Part shown: positions 35,844 to 43,003 of the stretch, piece by piece
Layout: the number at the start of each line of letters is the position of its first letter
Numbering within the stretch: the first letter of the stretch is position 1
Assembly (NCBI RefSeq): GCF_024171865.1
Contig: NZ_JAMTCN010000034.1
Coordinates: 1-46,104, forward strand
Direction of reading: 5' to 3'
Length of the DNA: 46,104 nt
Source: Prauserella aidingensis
GTDB taxonomy: Bacteria; Actinomycetota; Actinomycetes; Mycobacteriales; Pseudonocardiaceae
Position numbers and translations under genes: made by a program
Notes under the pieces: generated by a model
Told to the model about the DNA's origin: nothing
What the model saw: the letters and a program-made list of their open reading frames with translations, nothing else
The model's database searches: none

Positions 35844-35875
35844 GCCCACCCACGCGGGCGGATGCGTGGGTGGGC
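35844..35875 (-). terminator. 12-bp perfect hairpin upstream of pxpA
   Basis: GCCCACCCACGC (35844-35855) pairs with GCGTGGGTGGGC (35864-35875) around an 8-base loop. It is a likely terminator for transcripts coming from the DUF6986/aceB side on the minus strand. Because it sits only 18 bases before the pxpA start it could also affect pxpA transcription. Confidence 0.6.
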
Positions 35876-35905
35876 CGCAGAACCGTCAGAACGGCGGTTC
35901 GTGGG

Positions 35906-36157
35906 TCACGGTGGCGGGACGACCGGTGGTTCGCCGGGGAACGGCGAGTACGCCCACGGCGAGTCGAGGTGGTGATCGTGGTGATGCCGTGGCCGGGGTC
36001 GTAGCGGGTGGTCGTCGAGTTCGCAGCCGGTGTCGCTGATCGACAACGCGGCGTCGACGGGCAGGTGGACGTACACCTGCGCAGCGGCCTCGGGCACCGC
36101 TACGCCGGGCGCCGCCCCCGCCCATCCGGAGACCTGCCGCCCGGCGAGAGGGCGCAT
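35906..36157 (-). CDS. Possible small His-rich protein, unknown
   Basis: An open frame of up to 83 codons between pxpA and the 21-bp array. The part from VYVHLPVDAALSISDTGCEL onward looks protein-like and ends in a His/Pro-rich tail with HHHDHH that might bind metal. The first 20 residues are Gly/Ala/Arg rich and the true start is unclear; no good ribosome site is seen. A hairpin follows its stop. It may be a real short gene or chance coding. Confidence 0.35.
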   Translation of the reverse strand: MRPLAGRQVSGWAGAAPGVAVPEAAAQVYVHLPVDAALSISDTGCELDDHPLRPRPRHHHDHHLDSPWAYSPFPGEPPVVPPP

Positions 36158-36170
36158 ACCGCAGGCACCC

Positions 36171-36275
36171 TCACTCCGGAATGCGCAACACGAACTCCCG
36201 AGAACGCAACACGACCCCTGGAATCCGCAACACGGACCCCCGAGAACGCAACACGGGCTCCCGAATGCGCAACAC
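36171..36275 (-). repeat. 21-bp tandem repeat array 3 (five units) after the DUF6986 gene
   Basis: GTGTTGCG cores on the minus strand at plus coordinates 36184, 36205, 36226, 36247 and 36268, exactly 21 bases apart, each followed by 13 semi-variable bases (for example TTCTCGGGGGTCC). The first core begins two bases after the stop codon of the DUF6986 gene. Same family as arrays 1 and 2. Confidence 0.9.
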
Positions 36276-36277
36276 AG

Positions 36278-37492
36278 TCAGCCTGCGCGGGCTGCCAGGC
36301 GGGACAGGGCTCGGCGGTCCAGACCACCGGCCAGCTCGCCGGCGAGTTCCGCCTCGTCGACGGCGCCGCAGTCGAGGCCACGCAGCACGTAGGTCGCGAG
36401 CGCCTGGGCGGTGGCGGGTTCGTCGAGGATCGCACCGTCGACGGCGCCCACGTAGGCGTCGAGCCGGTCGACGGCCGACGCGAGGTTCTCGCGGAAGAAC
36501 GCGTACGTCGCGGCGAAGCGACTGGGCAACTGGTGCGGGTGCAGGTCCCAGCCCTGGTAGAAGCCGCGCTCGAGGGACCGGCGCACCAGCCGCAGGTGCT
36601 CGGCCCACCCGTCGGCGACCGCGTCGCCGACGGGCAGCCGGTTGGTCGAGCCGTCGGAGAGCCTCACGCCCCGACCGGCGGCGGCGACCTGCATGAACTG
36701 CTTGGCGAAGTCCGCGGCCGGATGGTCCATGCTCTGGTACGCGCCCGCGATGCCGAGGCCCGCGCTGTAGTCGTAGGTGCCGAAGTGCAGCCCGCTGCAC
36801 CGGCCGTCGGCGGCCTGCACGACGGCGGGCAGCGCGACGGTTCCGTCGGGCCGCAGCACGGACTGCGTGGTTTCGACCTGCACCTCGAAGCGCAGCGTGC
36901 CGACGGCCAGCCCGTGGGCCTTCTCCAACTCGCCCATCACGTCCGCGGCGGCGGCGACCTGCTCGACGTCGGTGACCTTCGGCAGCGTGACGACGAATCC
37001 GGGCGGTGGTCCGCCGAGCGCGTCGAGGAACAGGTCCAGCGTGCGTATCCCTCGGCGCCGGGTGCCCACCTCGAAGCTCTTGAACCGGATACCGCAGAAC
37101 GGCGGGGCGGCCCCGCCGGAGGACAGCTGCGACGCGAGTTCCGCGGCGCACCGCAGCACCTCGGCGTCCTCGACGTCGTCGCCGGGGTTGCCGTAGCCGT
37201 CCTCGAAATCGACGCGCAGGTCCTCGATCGGTTCGGCCGCGAGCTTGGCGCGCACCCGCGAGAGCACGTCGTCGGAGGTGTCGAGGTCGTGCTCGTCCAG
37301 CACGGCGAGGGCGCGGGCGCCCCAGTCCTCGGCGAGGCCGGCGTGGAAGCGGCCGGCGGGGACGTACACCGTGTGGACGGGTTGCCGCCCGGCCGGCTCA
37401 CCGGGATAGGCGGCTGCCACGCGCGCGTCGGACGCGGCGAGTGAGGCGTCGATGCGCGCGTAGACGCCCTCGGTGAGCCGGCCGGCGGTCAT
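36278..37492 (-). CDS. DUF6986 protein, HpcH/citrate-lyase-like aldolase fold
   Basis: Protein of 404 residues. Stretches such as LRVDFEDGYGNPGDDVEDAE, GFVVTLPKVTDVEQVAAAA, VEVQ-like RFEVQVETTQSVL and LHFGTYDYSAGLGIAG resemble the metal- and CoA-ester-binding barrel of the CitE/HpcH family, to which malate synthase is also related. Its ATG directly follows the TAG of the malate synthase gene (TAGATG), so the two are translationally coupled and likely act in the same pathway of glyoxylate or malyl-CoA type chemistry. The reaction is not known. Its stop codon is followed at once by repeat array 3. Confidence 0.78.
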   Translation of the reverse strand: MTAGRLTEGVYARIDASLAASDARVAAAYPGEPAGRQPVHTVYVPAGRFHAGLAEDWGARALAVLDEHDLDTSDDVLSRVRAKLAAEPIEDLRVDFEDGYGNPGDDVEDAEVLRCAAELASQLSSGGAAPPFCGIRFKSFEVGTRRRGIRTLDLFLDALGGPPPGFVVTLPKVTDVEQVAAAADVMGELEKAHGLAVGTLRFEVQVETTQSVLRPDGTVALPAVVQAADGRCSGLHFGTYDYSAGLGIAGAYQSMDHPAADFAKQFMQVAAAGRGVRLSDGSTNRLPVGDAVADGWAEHLRLVRRSLERGFYQGWDLHPHQLPSRFAATYAFFRENLASAVDRLDAYVGAVDGAILDEPATAQALATYVLRGLDCGAVDEAELAGELAGGLDRRALSRLAARAG

Positions 37493-39070
37493 CTACTTGA
37501 TCCGCTCGTAGGCGGGCAGGGTCAGGAAGTCGGCGAACTCCTCGGCGAGCGCGACCTCCTCGAACAGCTCGACCGCGGGCTGTAGCAGGTCGGCCGGGAT
37601 CTCACCGTCCAGCTCGCCCTTGATCTCGTCGAGCACGGAGCGCACGAGCTCGCGGGTCACGGTCTGACCGGAGTCGTCGAGCACGACGCCGTTCTGCACC
37701 CACTGCCACACCTGCGACCGGGAGATCTCGGCGGTCGCGGCGTCCTCCATGAGGTTGTGGATACCGGCCGCGCCGTTGCCGCCCAGCCAGGAGGCGATGT
37801 AGCGGACGCCGACGTCCACGGCGCCCCGCAGGCCGGCCGAGGTGCACTGCGCGTCGGTCGCGGCGACGTCGAGGAGCTGGTCGGCCGTGACGGACACGTC
37901 CTCGCGGAGACGGTCGAGCTGGTTCGGCTTGTCGCCGAGGACCTTGTCGAATTCCTCCTGGCACAGCCCGACCATGCCCGGGTGGGCGACCCAGGAGCCG
38001 TCGAAGCCGTCGCCGGCCTCACGCGACTTGTCGGCGTGCACCTTCTTGGTGGCGTTCTCGGCGACCTCGGGGTCCTTGCTCGGGATCTGCGCGGCCATGC
38101 CGCCGATGGCGAAGGCGCCGCGCTTGTGACAGGTGCGCACCAGCAGCTCGGTGTAGGCGCGCATGAACGGCGCGGTCATGGTCACGGCGTTGCGGTCCGG
38201 CAGGACGAACGCCGAGCCCGCGTCGCGGAAGTACTTGATGACGCTGAACAGGTAGTCCCAGCGGCCCGCGTTCAGGCCCGAGGCGTGCTCGCGCAGTTCG
38301 TAGAGGATCTCCTCCATCTCGAACGCCGCCGGGATGGTCTCGATCAGCACGGTGGCGCGGACGGTGCCGTGCTGCACGCCGAGGGTCTTCTCGGCGTAGG
38401 TGAACACGTCGTTCCACAGCCGAGCTTCGAGGTGGCTCTCCATCTTCGGCAGGTAGTAGTACGGGCCCTTGCCGCGGGAGAGCAGTTCCTTCGCGTTGTG
38501 GAAGAAGTGCAGGCCGAAGTCGACGAGCGCGCCGACGGCCTTGCGGCCGTTGAACTCGAGATTGTGCTCGTCGAGGTGCCAGCCGCGCGGGCGGACGACG
38601 ATCGTGGCGTGCTCGACGTCGTCGCGCAGCGCGTAGTGCTTGCCGTTCGACTCGAGCTCGATGGTGCCGCGGATGGCGTCGGACAGGTTGATCTGCCCGT
38701 TCACCACGTTGCTCCAGTGCGGCGTGTTGGCGTCCTCGAGGTCGGCGAGCCACACCTTGGCGCCGGAGTTGAGCGCGTTGATCGTCATCTTGCGCTCGGT
38801 CGGCCCGGTGATCTCCACGCGGCGGTCGCGCAGCGCGGGCGGGGCCTCGGCGACCTGCCAGTCCGACTCGCGAACCTCCTTGGTCTCGGCCAGGAAGTCC
38901 AGCCGTCCGGTGCGCTTGGCCTCCTCGCGGCGCTGCTTGCGGGCTTCGAGCAGCTGGTCACGGGTGGCCGCGAAGTTCTCGTGCAAGCCGGCCACGAAGT
39001 CGAGCGCCTCCTGCGTCAGCACTTCGTCGCCGCGCTCGATCGTGTCGCCGAGCACACGAACATCAGACAT
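37493..39070 (-). CDS. aceB: Malate synthase A
   Basis: Protein of 525 residues, normal for the A isoform: LDFLAETKEVRESDWQVAEA, then WLADLEDANTPHWSNVVNGQ, LPKMESHLEARLWNDVF, VLIETIPAAFEMEEILYELR and FVLPDRNAVTMTAPFMRAY; a C-terminal LGGNGAAGIHNLMEDAATAE segment is present. It condenses glyoxylate with acetyl-CoA to malate. A promoter with TTGAGC and TATAGT (39121-39149) lies upstream; SD GAGGTG precedes the ATG. Divergent iclR gene probably controls it. No isocitrate lyase gene is here, so glyoxylate may come from purine or allantoin breakdown. Confidence 0.96.
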   Translation of the reverse strand: MSDVRVLGDTIERGDEVLTQEALDFVAGLHENFAATRDQLLEARKQRREEAKRTGRLDFLAETKEVRESDWQVAEAPPALRDRRVEITGPTERKMTINALNSGAKVWLADLEDANTPHWSNVVNGQINLSDAIRGTIELESNGKHYALRDDVEHATIVVRPRGWHLDEHNLEFNGRKAVGALVDFGLHFFHNAKELLSRGKGPYYYLPKMESHLEARLWNDVFTYAEKTLGVQHGTVRATVLIETIPAAFEMEEILYELREHASGLNAGRWDYLFSVIKYFRDAGSAFVLPDRNAVTMTAPFMRAYTELLVRTCHKRGAFAIGGMAAQIPSKDPEVAENATKKVHADKSREAGDGFDGSWVAHPGMVGLCQEEFDKVLGDKPNQLDRLREDVSVTADQLLDVAATDAQCTSAGLRGAVDVGVRYIASWLGGNGAAGIHNLMEDAATAEISRSQVWQWVQNGVVLDDSGQTVTRELVRSVLDEIKGELDGEIPADLLQPAVELFEEVALAEEFADFLTLPAYERIK

Positions 39071-39120
39071 GGAACACCTCGGGAAACGTCGTCGTTGAGC
39101 ATCGATCTTTTACATGTCGG

Positions 39121-39149
39121 ACTATAGTTTCTACATTACGGAAGCTCAA
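39121..39149 (-). promoter_or_regulatory. aceB promoter within the divergent iclR region
   Basis: On the minus strand TTGAGC (39144-39149) and TATAGT (39121-39126) are separated by 17 bases, a good sigma-70-type promoter. The -10 lies in the 8-bp palindrome ACTATAGT (39121-39128), which also provides a TATAGT on the other strand, and imperfect arms ATGT/ACAT flank it. The iclR start codon begins two bases beyond the -35, so repressor binding here could control both genes. Confidence 0.6.
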
Positions 39150-39150
39150 C

Positions 39151-39933
39151 GTGGGCGACCCTGCAGTGACGGCGGAAGGAGCCGTGGTGGCGGCGAGCGG
39201 TGGAGTGCAGTCCCTCGATCGGGCTTTCGAGCTGCTGGAACGGCTCGCGGACGCGGGCGGCGAAGCGAGCCTGTCGGAGCTGTCGACGTCGTCGGGGCTG
39301 CCCATGCCGACGATCCACCGGTTGATTCGCACCCTCGTAGCGTCCGGCTACGTGCGGCAGAACGCGAACCGGCGCTACGCCCTGGGGGCACGGTTGATCC
39401 GACTGGGCGAACAGGCGAGCCTGCAGTTCGGCACGTGGGCACGCCCACTGTTGGCGGAACTGGTCGACGAGGTCGGCGAGACGGCCAACCTGGCGGTCCT
39501 CGAACGCGACGAGGTCGTCTACGTCTCACAGGCGCCGTCGAAACACTCGATGCGCATGTTCACCGAGGTGGGCAGGCGACTGCTGCCGCACGGCACGGGC
39601 GTCGGCAAAGCGATCCTGGCGCAGCTGCCCGCCGACGAGGTGCGGGACCTGCTCGGCCGCACCGGCATGCCCGCCTACACCGAACACACCCACACCGACG
39701 TCGAGACGTTCCTGGCGCACCTGGCCGAGATCGCCGAGCAGGGCTACGCGCTCGACGAGAGCGAGCAGGAACTGGGCGTGCGCTGCATCGCGGTACCGGT
39801 TCCGGGCACGCCGACGCCGACGGCCGTGTCGGTGTCCGGCCCGGAGGGCAGGCTCACGAAGGAGGCCGTCGGCCGCATCGCCCCGATGGTCCGGCGCACC
39901 GCCGAGGAACTGGCGAAACAGCTGCCCGACTGA
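39151..39933 (+). CDS. IclR-family transcriptional regulator (AllR-like)
   Basis: Protein of 260 residues. The winged helix-turn-helix is GGVQSLDRAFELLERLADAG, SLSELSTSSGLPMPTIHRLI, then RTLVASGYVRQNANRRYALG; the effector domain contains VYVSQAPSKHSMRMFTEVGR, LPHGTGVGKAILAQLP and GVRCIAVPVPG. Divergent from aceB; in Streptomyces the IclR protein AllR represses allantoin and malate synthase genes, so this is a reasonable orthologue by context. GTG at 39151 has GGAAG upstream; a GTG further in (39184) with AAGGAG is also possible. Confidence 0.85.
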   Translation: MGDPAVTAEGAVVAASGGVQSLDRAFELLERLADAGGEASLSELSTSSGLPMPTIHRLIRTLVASGYVRQNANRRYALGARLIRLGEQASLQFGTWARPLLAELVDEVGETANLAVLERDEVVYVSQAPSKHSMRMFTEVGRRLLPHGTGVGKAILAQLPADEVRDLLGRTGMPAYTEHTHTDVETFLAHLAEIAEQGYALDESEQELGVRCIAVPVPGTPTPTAVSVSGPEGRLTKEAVGRIAPMVRRTAEELAKQLPD

Positions 39934-39968
39934 CGAATCCGGGACCGGCGCCCCGGTGCACCTACGGC

Positions 39969-40003
39969 GACGGCGGGCGCCGGAACCCCGGGTGCCCGCC
40001 GTC
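39969..40003. terminator. Bidirectional terminator between iclR and the DUF4333 gene
   Basis: GACGGCGGGC (39969-39978) pairs with GCCCGCCGTC (39994-40003) across a 15-base loop in the 94-base gap between convergent genes. Confidence 0.6.
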
Positions 40004-40027
40004 CCCGACCATGAACGGCTGTCGCCC

Positions 40028-40336
40028 TCACTCCCCCGACGACTGCTGCGGCTCGATGTTGAAGCGCACCTGGTCACCGTCGACGCTGGTCGCGGTGATG
40101 TCGGCCTTGATCTCGGCACCACCCTGGATCGTGACCGTGCACGTCGTGGTGGCGTCGACCTCGGCGTCCAGATCGTCGGGGCAGTCCACGCTGTCGACGG
40201 GCATACCCTGCTGCGAGATCGACGACGACACCTGCTTCTCGAGCTCCTCGTGCTCGACGTACTGCGAACATCCCGCGAGTCCGACGGCGGCGACACCGAG
40301 GACCGACAGGGCGACGAAACGGGACACGCGGGACAT
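40028..40336 (-). CDS. DUF4333 lipoprotein, single domain
   Basis: Protein of 102 residues: signal peptide with lipobox LAGC (VLGVAAVGLAGCSQYVEHEE) and one DUF4333 domain with the two conserved cysteines (SVDCPDDLDAEVDATTTCTV). Such domains occur in actinobacterial cell-surface lipoproteins; function unknown. The ATG at 40336 has AGGAG six bases upstream. A two-domain paralogue lies immediately upstream on the same strand. Confidence 0.82.
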   Translation of the reverse strand: MSRVSRFVALSVLGVAAVGLAGCSQYVEHEELEKQVSSSISQQGMPVDSVDCPDDLDAEVDATTTCTVTIQGGAEIKADITATSVDGDQVRFNIEPQQSSGE

Positions 40337-40480
40337 GAGCATCTCCTGGGGAAACGACGGGAAGGGCCGTATTTCCGGATTCCGGTCGCGATGCCGGAAT
40401 CCGCATACCCCACTCCGACCCCGCGATCGCCCGGCCGGTTCCGTCGGTGTCGCGTCCCACACGTCCCGTCCCACACGTCT

Positions 40481-40500
40481 CGTCCCGCACCGGCGGGACG
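40481..40500 (-). terminator. Hairpin after the two-domain DUF4333 gene
   Basis: CGTCCCGC (40481-40488) pairs with GCGGGACG (40493-40500) around a 4-base loop, 13 bases past the stop. Next to it the 12-base string CGTCCCACACGT occurs twice, 14 bases apart (40453-40478). Confidence 0.6.
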
Positions 40501-40512
40501 CCGCGCGAACGG

Positions 40513-41250
40513 TCAGCGGCCGCCCTGCAGCGGCTGCTCGTCCACCTGGACACGGAAGTTCGCGTTCTGCGAGTCGGCGTCGAGGCCGGTCACCTCGACC
40601 GTGACGCCGAACCGCGTCCCTTCAGGATTGGTGAGCACGCAGCGGGTGGTCGCACCGACCTCGGCCTTGACGTGCTCGGGACAGTGGACGTCTCCCAGGT
40701 GCTGCCCGACCTCCCGGCTCAGCGACTGCGCCGCCTGCCGGGCGAGCGCCGCCCTGTCGATCTCGTCGTCGGCGGGCGGATCCGACGCCCGGCCACCGTC
40801 ACCGCCGTCGCCGTCACTCCCGGCGCCGTCACCCCCGCTGCCGTCGGCGCTGTCGGATGCCGCCGACGACCCGCTCTCGCCGGAGTCGTCGCCGGAGCCG
40901 CCGGAGCCGTCACCGTCCCCGGAGAGCACCACGTCGAACTGCACCCGGTCGTTCTCGCCGACCTCGGTGACGGTGACCTTCGCATCGCGTTCGCCGCCGC
41001 GGGTGGTCACGGTGCACGTCGTCGTCGCGCCGACCTCCGAGTCGAGGTCGTCGGGACACGTCACGTCCTCGGGCCGCCGGTCCTGTTCGGACAACGCGCC
41101 CATGACCTGTTTCTCGAGCTCGGCCTTGTCGACCGTCGACCCGACGGAGAACTCGAACGAACACCCCGTCACGGCCAACATCGCGCAGGCCACGGGAACG
41201 AGGGCCGCGCGGGCGACGCGCGGCACCGCGCGCACTCCTCGACGAGCCAC
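40513..41250 (-). CDS. DUF4333 lipoprotein, two domains
   Basis: Protein of 245 residues. Signal peptide with lipobox VTGC (CAMLAVTGCSFEFS); first DUF4333 domain with VTCPDDLDSEVGATTTCTVT; a Ser/Gly/Asp linker of about 50 residues; second domain with VHCPEHVKAEVGATTRCVLT. The two domains and the single-domain neighbour suggest local duplication. Function unknown. It starts two bases after the end of ftsY, so it is likely cotranscribed. Confidence 0.82.
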   Translation of the reverse strand: MARRGVRAVPRVARAALVPVACAMLAVTGCSFEFSVGSTVDKAELEKQVMGALSEQDRRPEDVTCPDDLDSEVGATTTCTVTTRGGERDAKVTVTEVGENDRVQFDVVLSGDGDGSGGSGDDSGESGSSAASDSADGSGGDGAGSDGDGGDGGRASDPPADDEIDRAALARQAAQSLSREVGQHLGDVHCPEHVKAEVGATTRCVLTNPEGTRFGVTVEVTGLDADSQNANFRVQVDEQPLQGGR

Positions 41251-41252
41251 GG

Positions 41253-42863
41253 TCAGCTCAGCAGCGCGTCGACGAACGCCGACGGTTCGAACGGCGCCAG
41301 GTCGTCGGGACCCTCACCGAGGCCGACGAGCTTGACGGGAACGCCCAGCTCGCGCTGCACCTGGAACACGATGCCGCCCTTGGCTGTGCCGTCGAGCTTC
41401 GTCAGCACCACACCGGTGACGTCGACGACCTCGGAGAACACCCGCGCCTGCGCGAGGCCGTTCTGCCCCGTCGTGGCGTCGAGCACGAGCAGCACCTCGT
41501 CGACCTTCGCCTGCTTCTCGACGACGCGCTTGACCTTGCCGAGCTCGTCCATCAGGCCGGTCTTGGTGTGCAGCCTGCCTGCCGTGTCGATCAGCACCGC
41601 GTCGACACCGGCGTCGACACCGCGCTTGACGGCGTCGAACGCGACCGACGCCGGGTCGGCACCCTCCTTGCCGCGCACGACCTCGGCACCCACGCGCTGG
41701 GACCAGGTCTCCAACTGGTCGGCCGCGGCCGCACGGAACGTGTCCGCGGCACCGAGCAGCACCTGCCTGCCCTGCGCGACGAGCACCCTCGCGAGCTTGC
41801 CGGTGGTGGTCGTCTTACCCGTGCCGTTGACACCCGCCACCAGCACGACGGCGGGCTGCTTCGCACCGTCGACGTCGTGCGGCAGCGCCCGCACCGAACG
41901 GTCCGCGTCCGGCGTCAGCGTCTGGATGAGCACGTCCCGCAACGCCGTTCGCGCGTCCTCCGGCGTGCGCACCCCGCGGACCGACAGCTCCTCGCGCAGT
42001 CGCTCGACGATCTCCGTCGTGGTCGACGCGCCGAGGTCGGCGACCAGCAGCGTGTCCTCGATCTCCTCCCACGAGTCCTCGTCGAGGTCACCCGCGCCGA
42101 GCAGGCCCAGCAGGCCCTGTCCCAGCGCCGACCGCGACTTCGACAGCCGCCCCCGCAGCCGTTCGATCCGGCCGGACGCGGGCTCGGGCTCCTCGACCTC
42201 GGTCTCGGGCTCCGGCCGAGCCGTCGCCGGGGCCGCGGGCGCAGGCGCTTCGCTCTTCGGAGTCTCGGTCTTCGGGGGCTCGGCCTCGGGAACGGCCTCG
42301 GGAGCCTCGGCACCGGCGGCCGGCGTCGGCCTTTCGGTCTCCTCGGCGCCCGCGGGCGCGGTGTCCGGAGCCGTCGCTGTGTCCGGGGCCGTTGCTGTGT
42401 CCGGGGCCGTTGCTTCCGGGGCCGCGCCATCCGGTGCCGCGGCGCCGGTGGACTCAGCACTCGGGGCCGGGGTGTCCGGTCCCGTCGTGTCCGGCGCCTT
42501 CCCGGCGGCCTCCGGCTCGGCGTCCGTGTCGGGGAGGGAGACGTCGACGATGTCGCGGCGCGGTGCGTCGCGCGGTACCGAGGCGTCGTCGCCGACGCCC
42601 GGCTGGCCGTCGACCTCGGTGCGCTCCTCCACCGGGTGCGCGGGCGTGTCCGGCGCGGCCGTTCCCGACGTCGCGGTGTCGCCTCCGGGCGCGAGCGAGA
42701 TGCCGCCTCCGGCCTGGTAGCCGCCGCCCTTCGGAACCTGCTTCTCCCGGTCCCGCTCCAGGCTGATCCTGCGCCTGCGGGACAGGGTCAGTCCCACCAC
42801 GACGGCGACCGCCAGCAGGGCGGCCACAATGACAACGATCCAGATCACGGCTGTGCTCGACAC
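41253..42863 (-). CDS. ftsY: Signal recognition particle receptor FtsY
   Basis: Protein of 536 residues. An N-terminal membrane helix (VIWIVVIVAALLAVAVVVGL) and a long acidic Ala/Pro/Glu linker with ATAPDT repeats precede the NG GTPase domain: GVNGTGKTTTTGKLARVL (G1), VLLGAADTFRAAAADQLETW, LIDTAGRLHTKTGLMDEL (G3), VLDATTGQNGLAQA and TKLDGTAKGG (G4). The receptor docks ribosome-SRP complexes at the membrane. GTG start at 42863. The membrane-anchored form is usual in actinobacteria. Confidence 0.96.
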   Translation of the reverse strand: MSSTAVIWIVVIVAALLAVAVVVGLTLSRRRRISLERDREKQVPKGGGYQAGGGISLAPGGDTATSGTAAPDTPAHPVEERTEVDGQPGVGDDASVPRDAPRRDIVDVSLPDTDAEPEAAGKAPDTTGPDTPAPSAESTGAAAPDGAAPEATAPDTATAPDTATAPDTAPAGAEETERPTPAAGAEAPEAVPEAEPPKTETPKSEAPAPAAPATARPEPETEVEEPEPASGRIERLRGRLSKSRSALGQGLLGLLGAGDLDEDSWEEIEDTLLVADLGASTTTEIVERLREELSVRGVRTPEDARTALRDVLIQTLTPDADRSVRALPHDVDGAKQPAVVLVAGVNGTGKTTTTGKLARVLVAQGRQVLLGAADTFRAAAADQLETWSQRVGAEVVRGKEGADPASVAFDAVKRGVDAGVDAVLIDTAGRLHTKTGLMDELGKVKRVVEKQAKVDEVLLVLDATTGQNGLAQARVFSEVVDVTGVVLTKLDGTAKGGIVFQVQRELGVPVKLVGLGEGPDDLAPFEPSAFVDALLS

Positions 42864-42968
42864 GCCGCCATCCTCCCACCTGCCCGTTCCCCTGCGGGTT
42901 CACCCCTGCCCGCGGCGTGGGAAGTTAACGGTACGGCATAGATCTCGGACAGAAGCCCACCGAACGTG

Positions 42969-42997
42969 TTGCGCACACCGGCTGATTGGACTAGACC
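42969..42997 (+). promoter_or_regulatory. Promoter of a leaderless anmK transcript
   Basis: TTGCGC (42969-42974), a 17-base spacer and TAGACC (42992-42997) are followed after six bases by the GTG at 43004, so transcription should begin at the start codon. Confidence 0.5.
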
Positions 42998-43003
42998 ACC
43001 CTC

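Noticed and set aside
36171-37151. 326-codon minus-strand frame through array 3
   Set aside because: It is a shifted frame of the DUF6986 gene; open only because of GC bias and the 21-bp repeat.
42965-42973. Single CGTGTTGCG before anmK
   Set aside because: One isolated core without 21-bp companions, and it coincides with the -35 box; likely chance.
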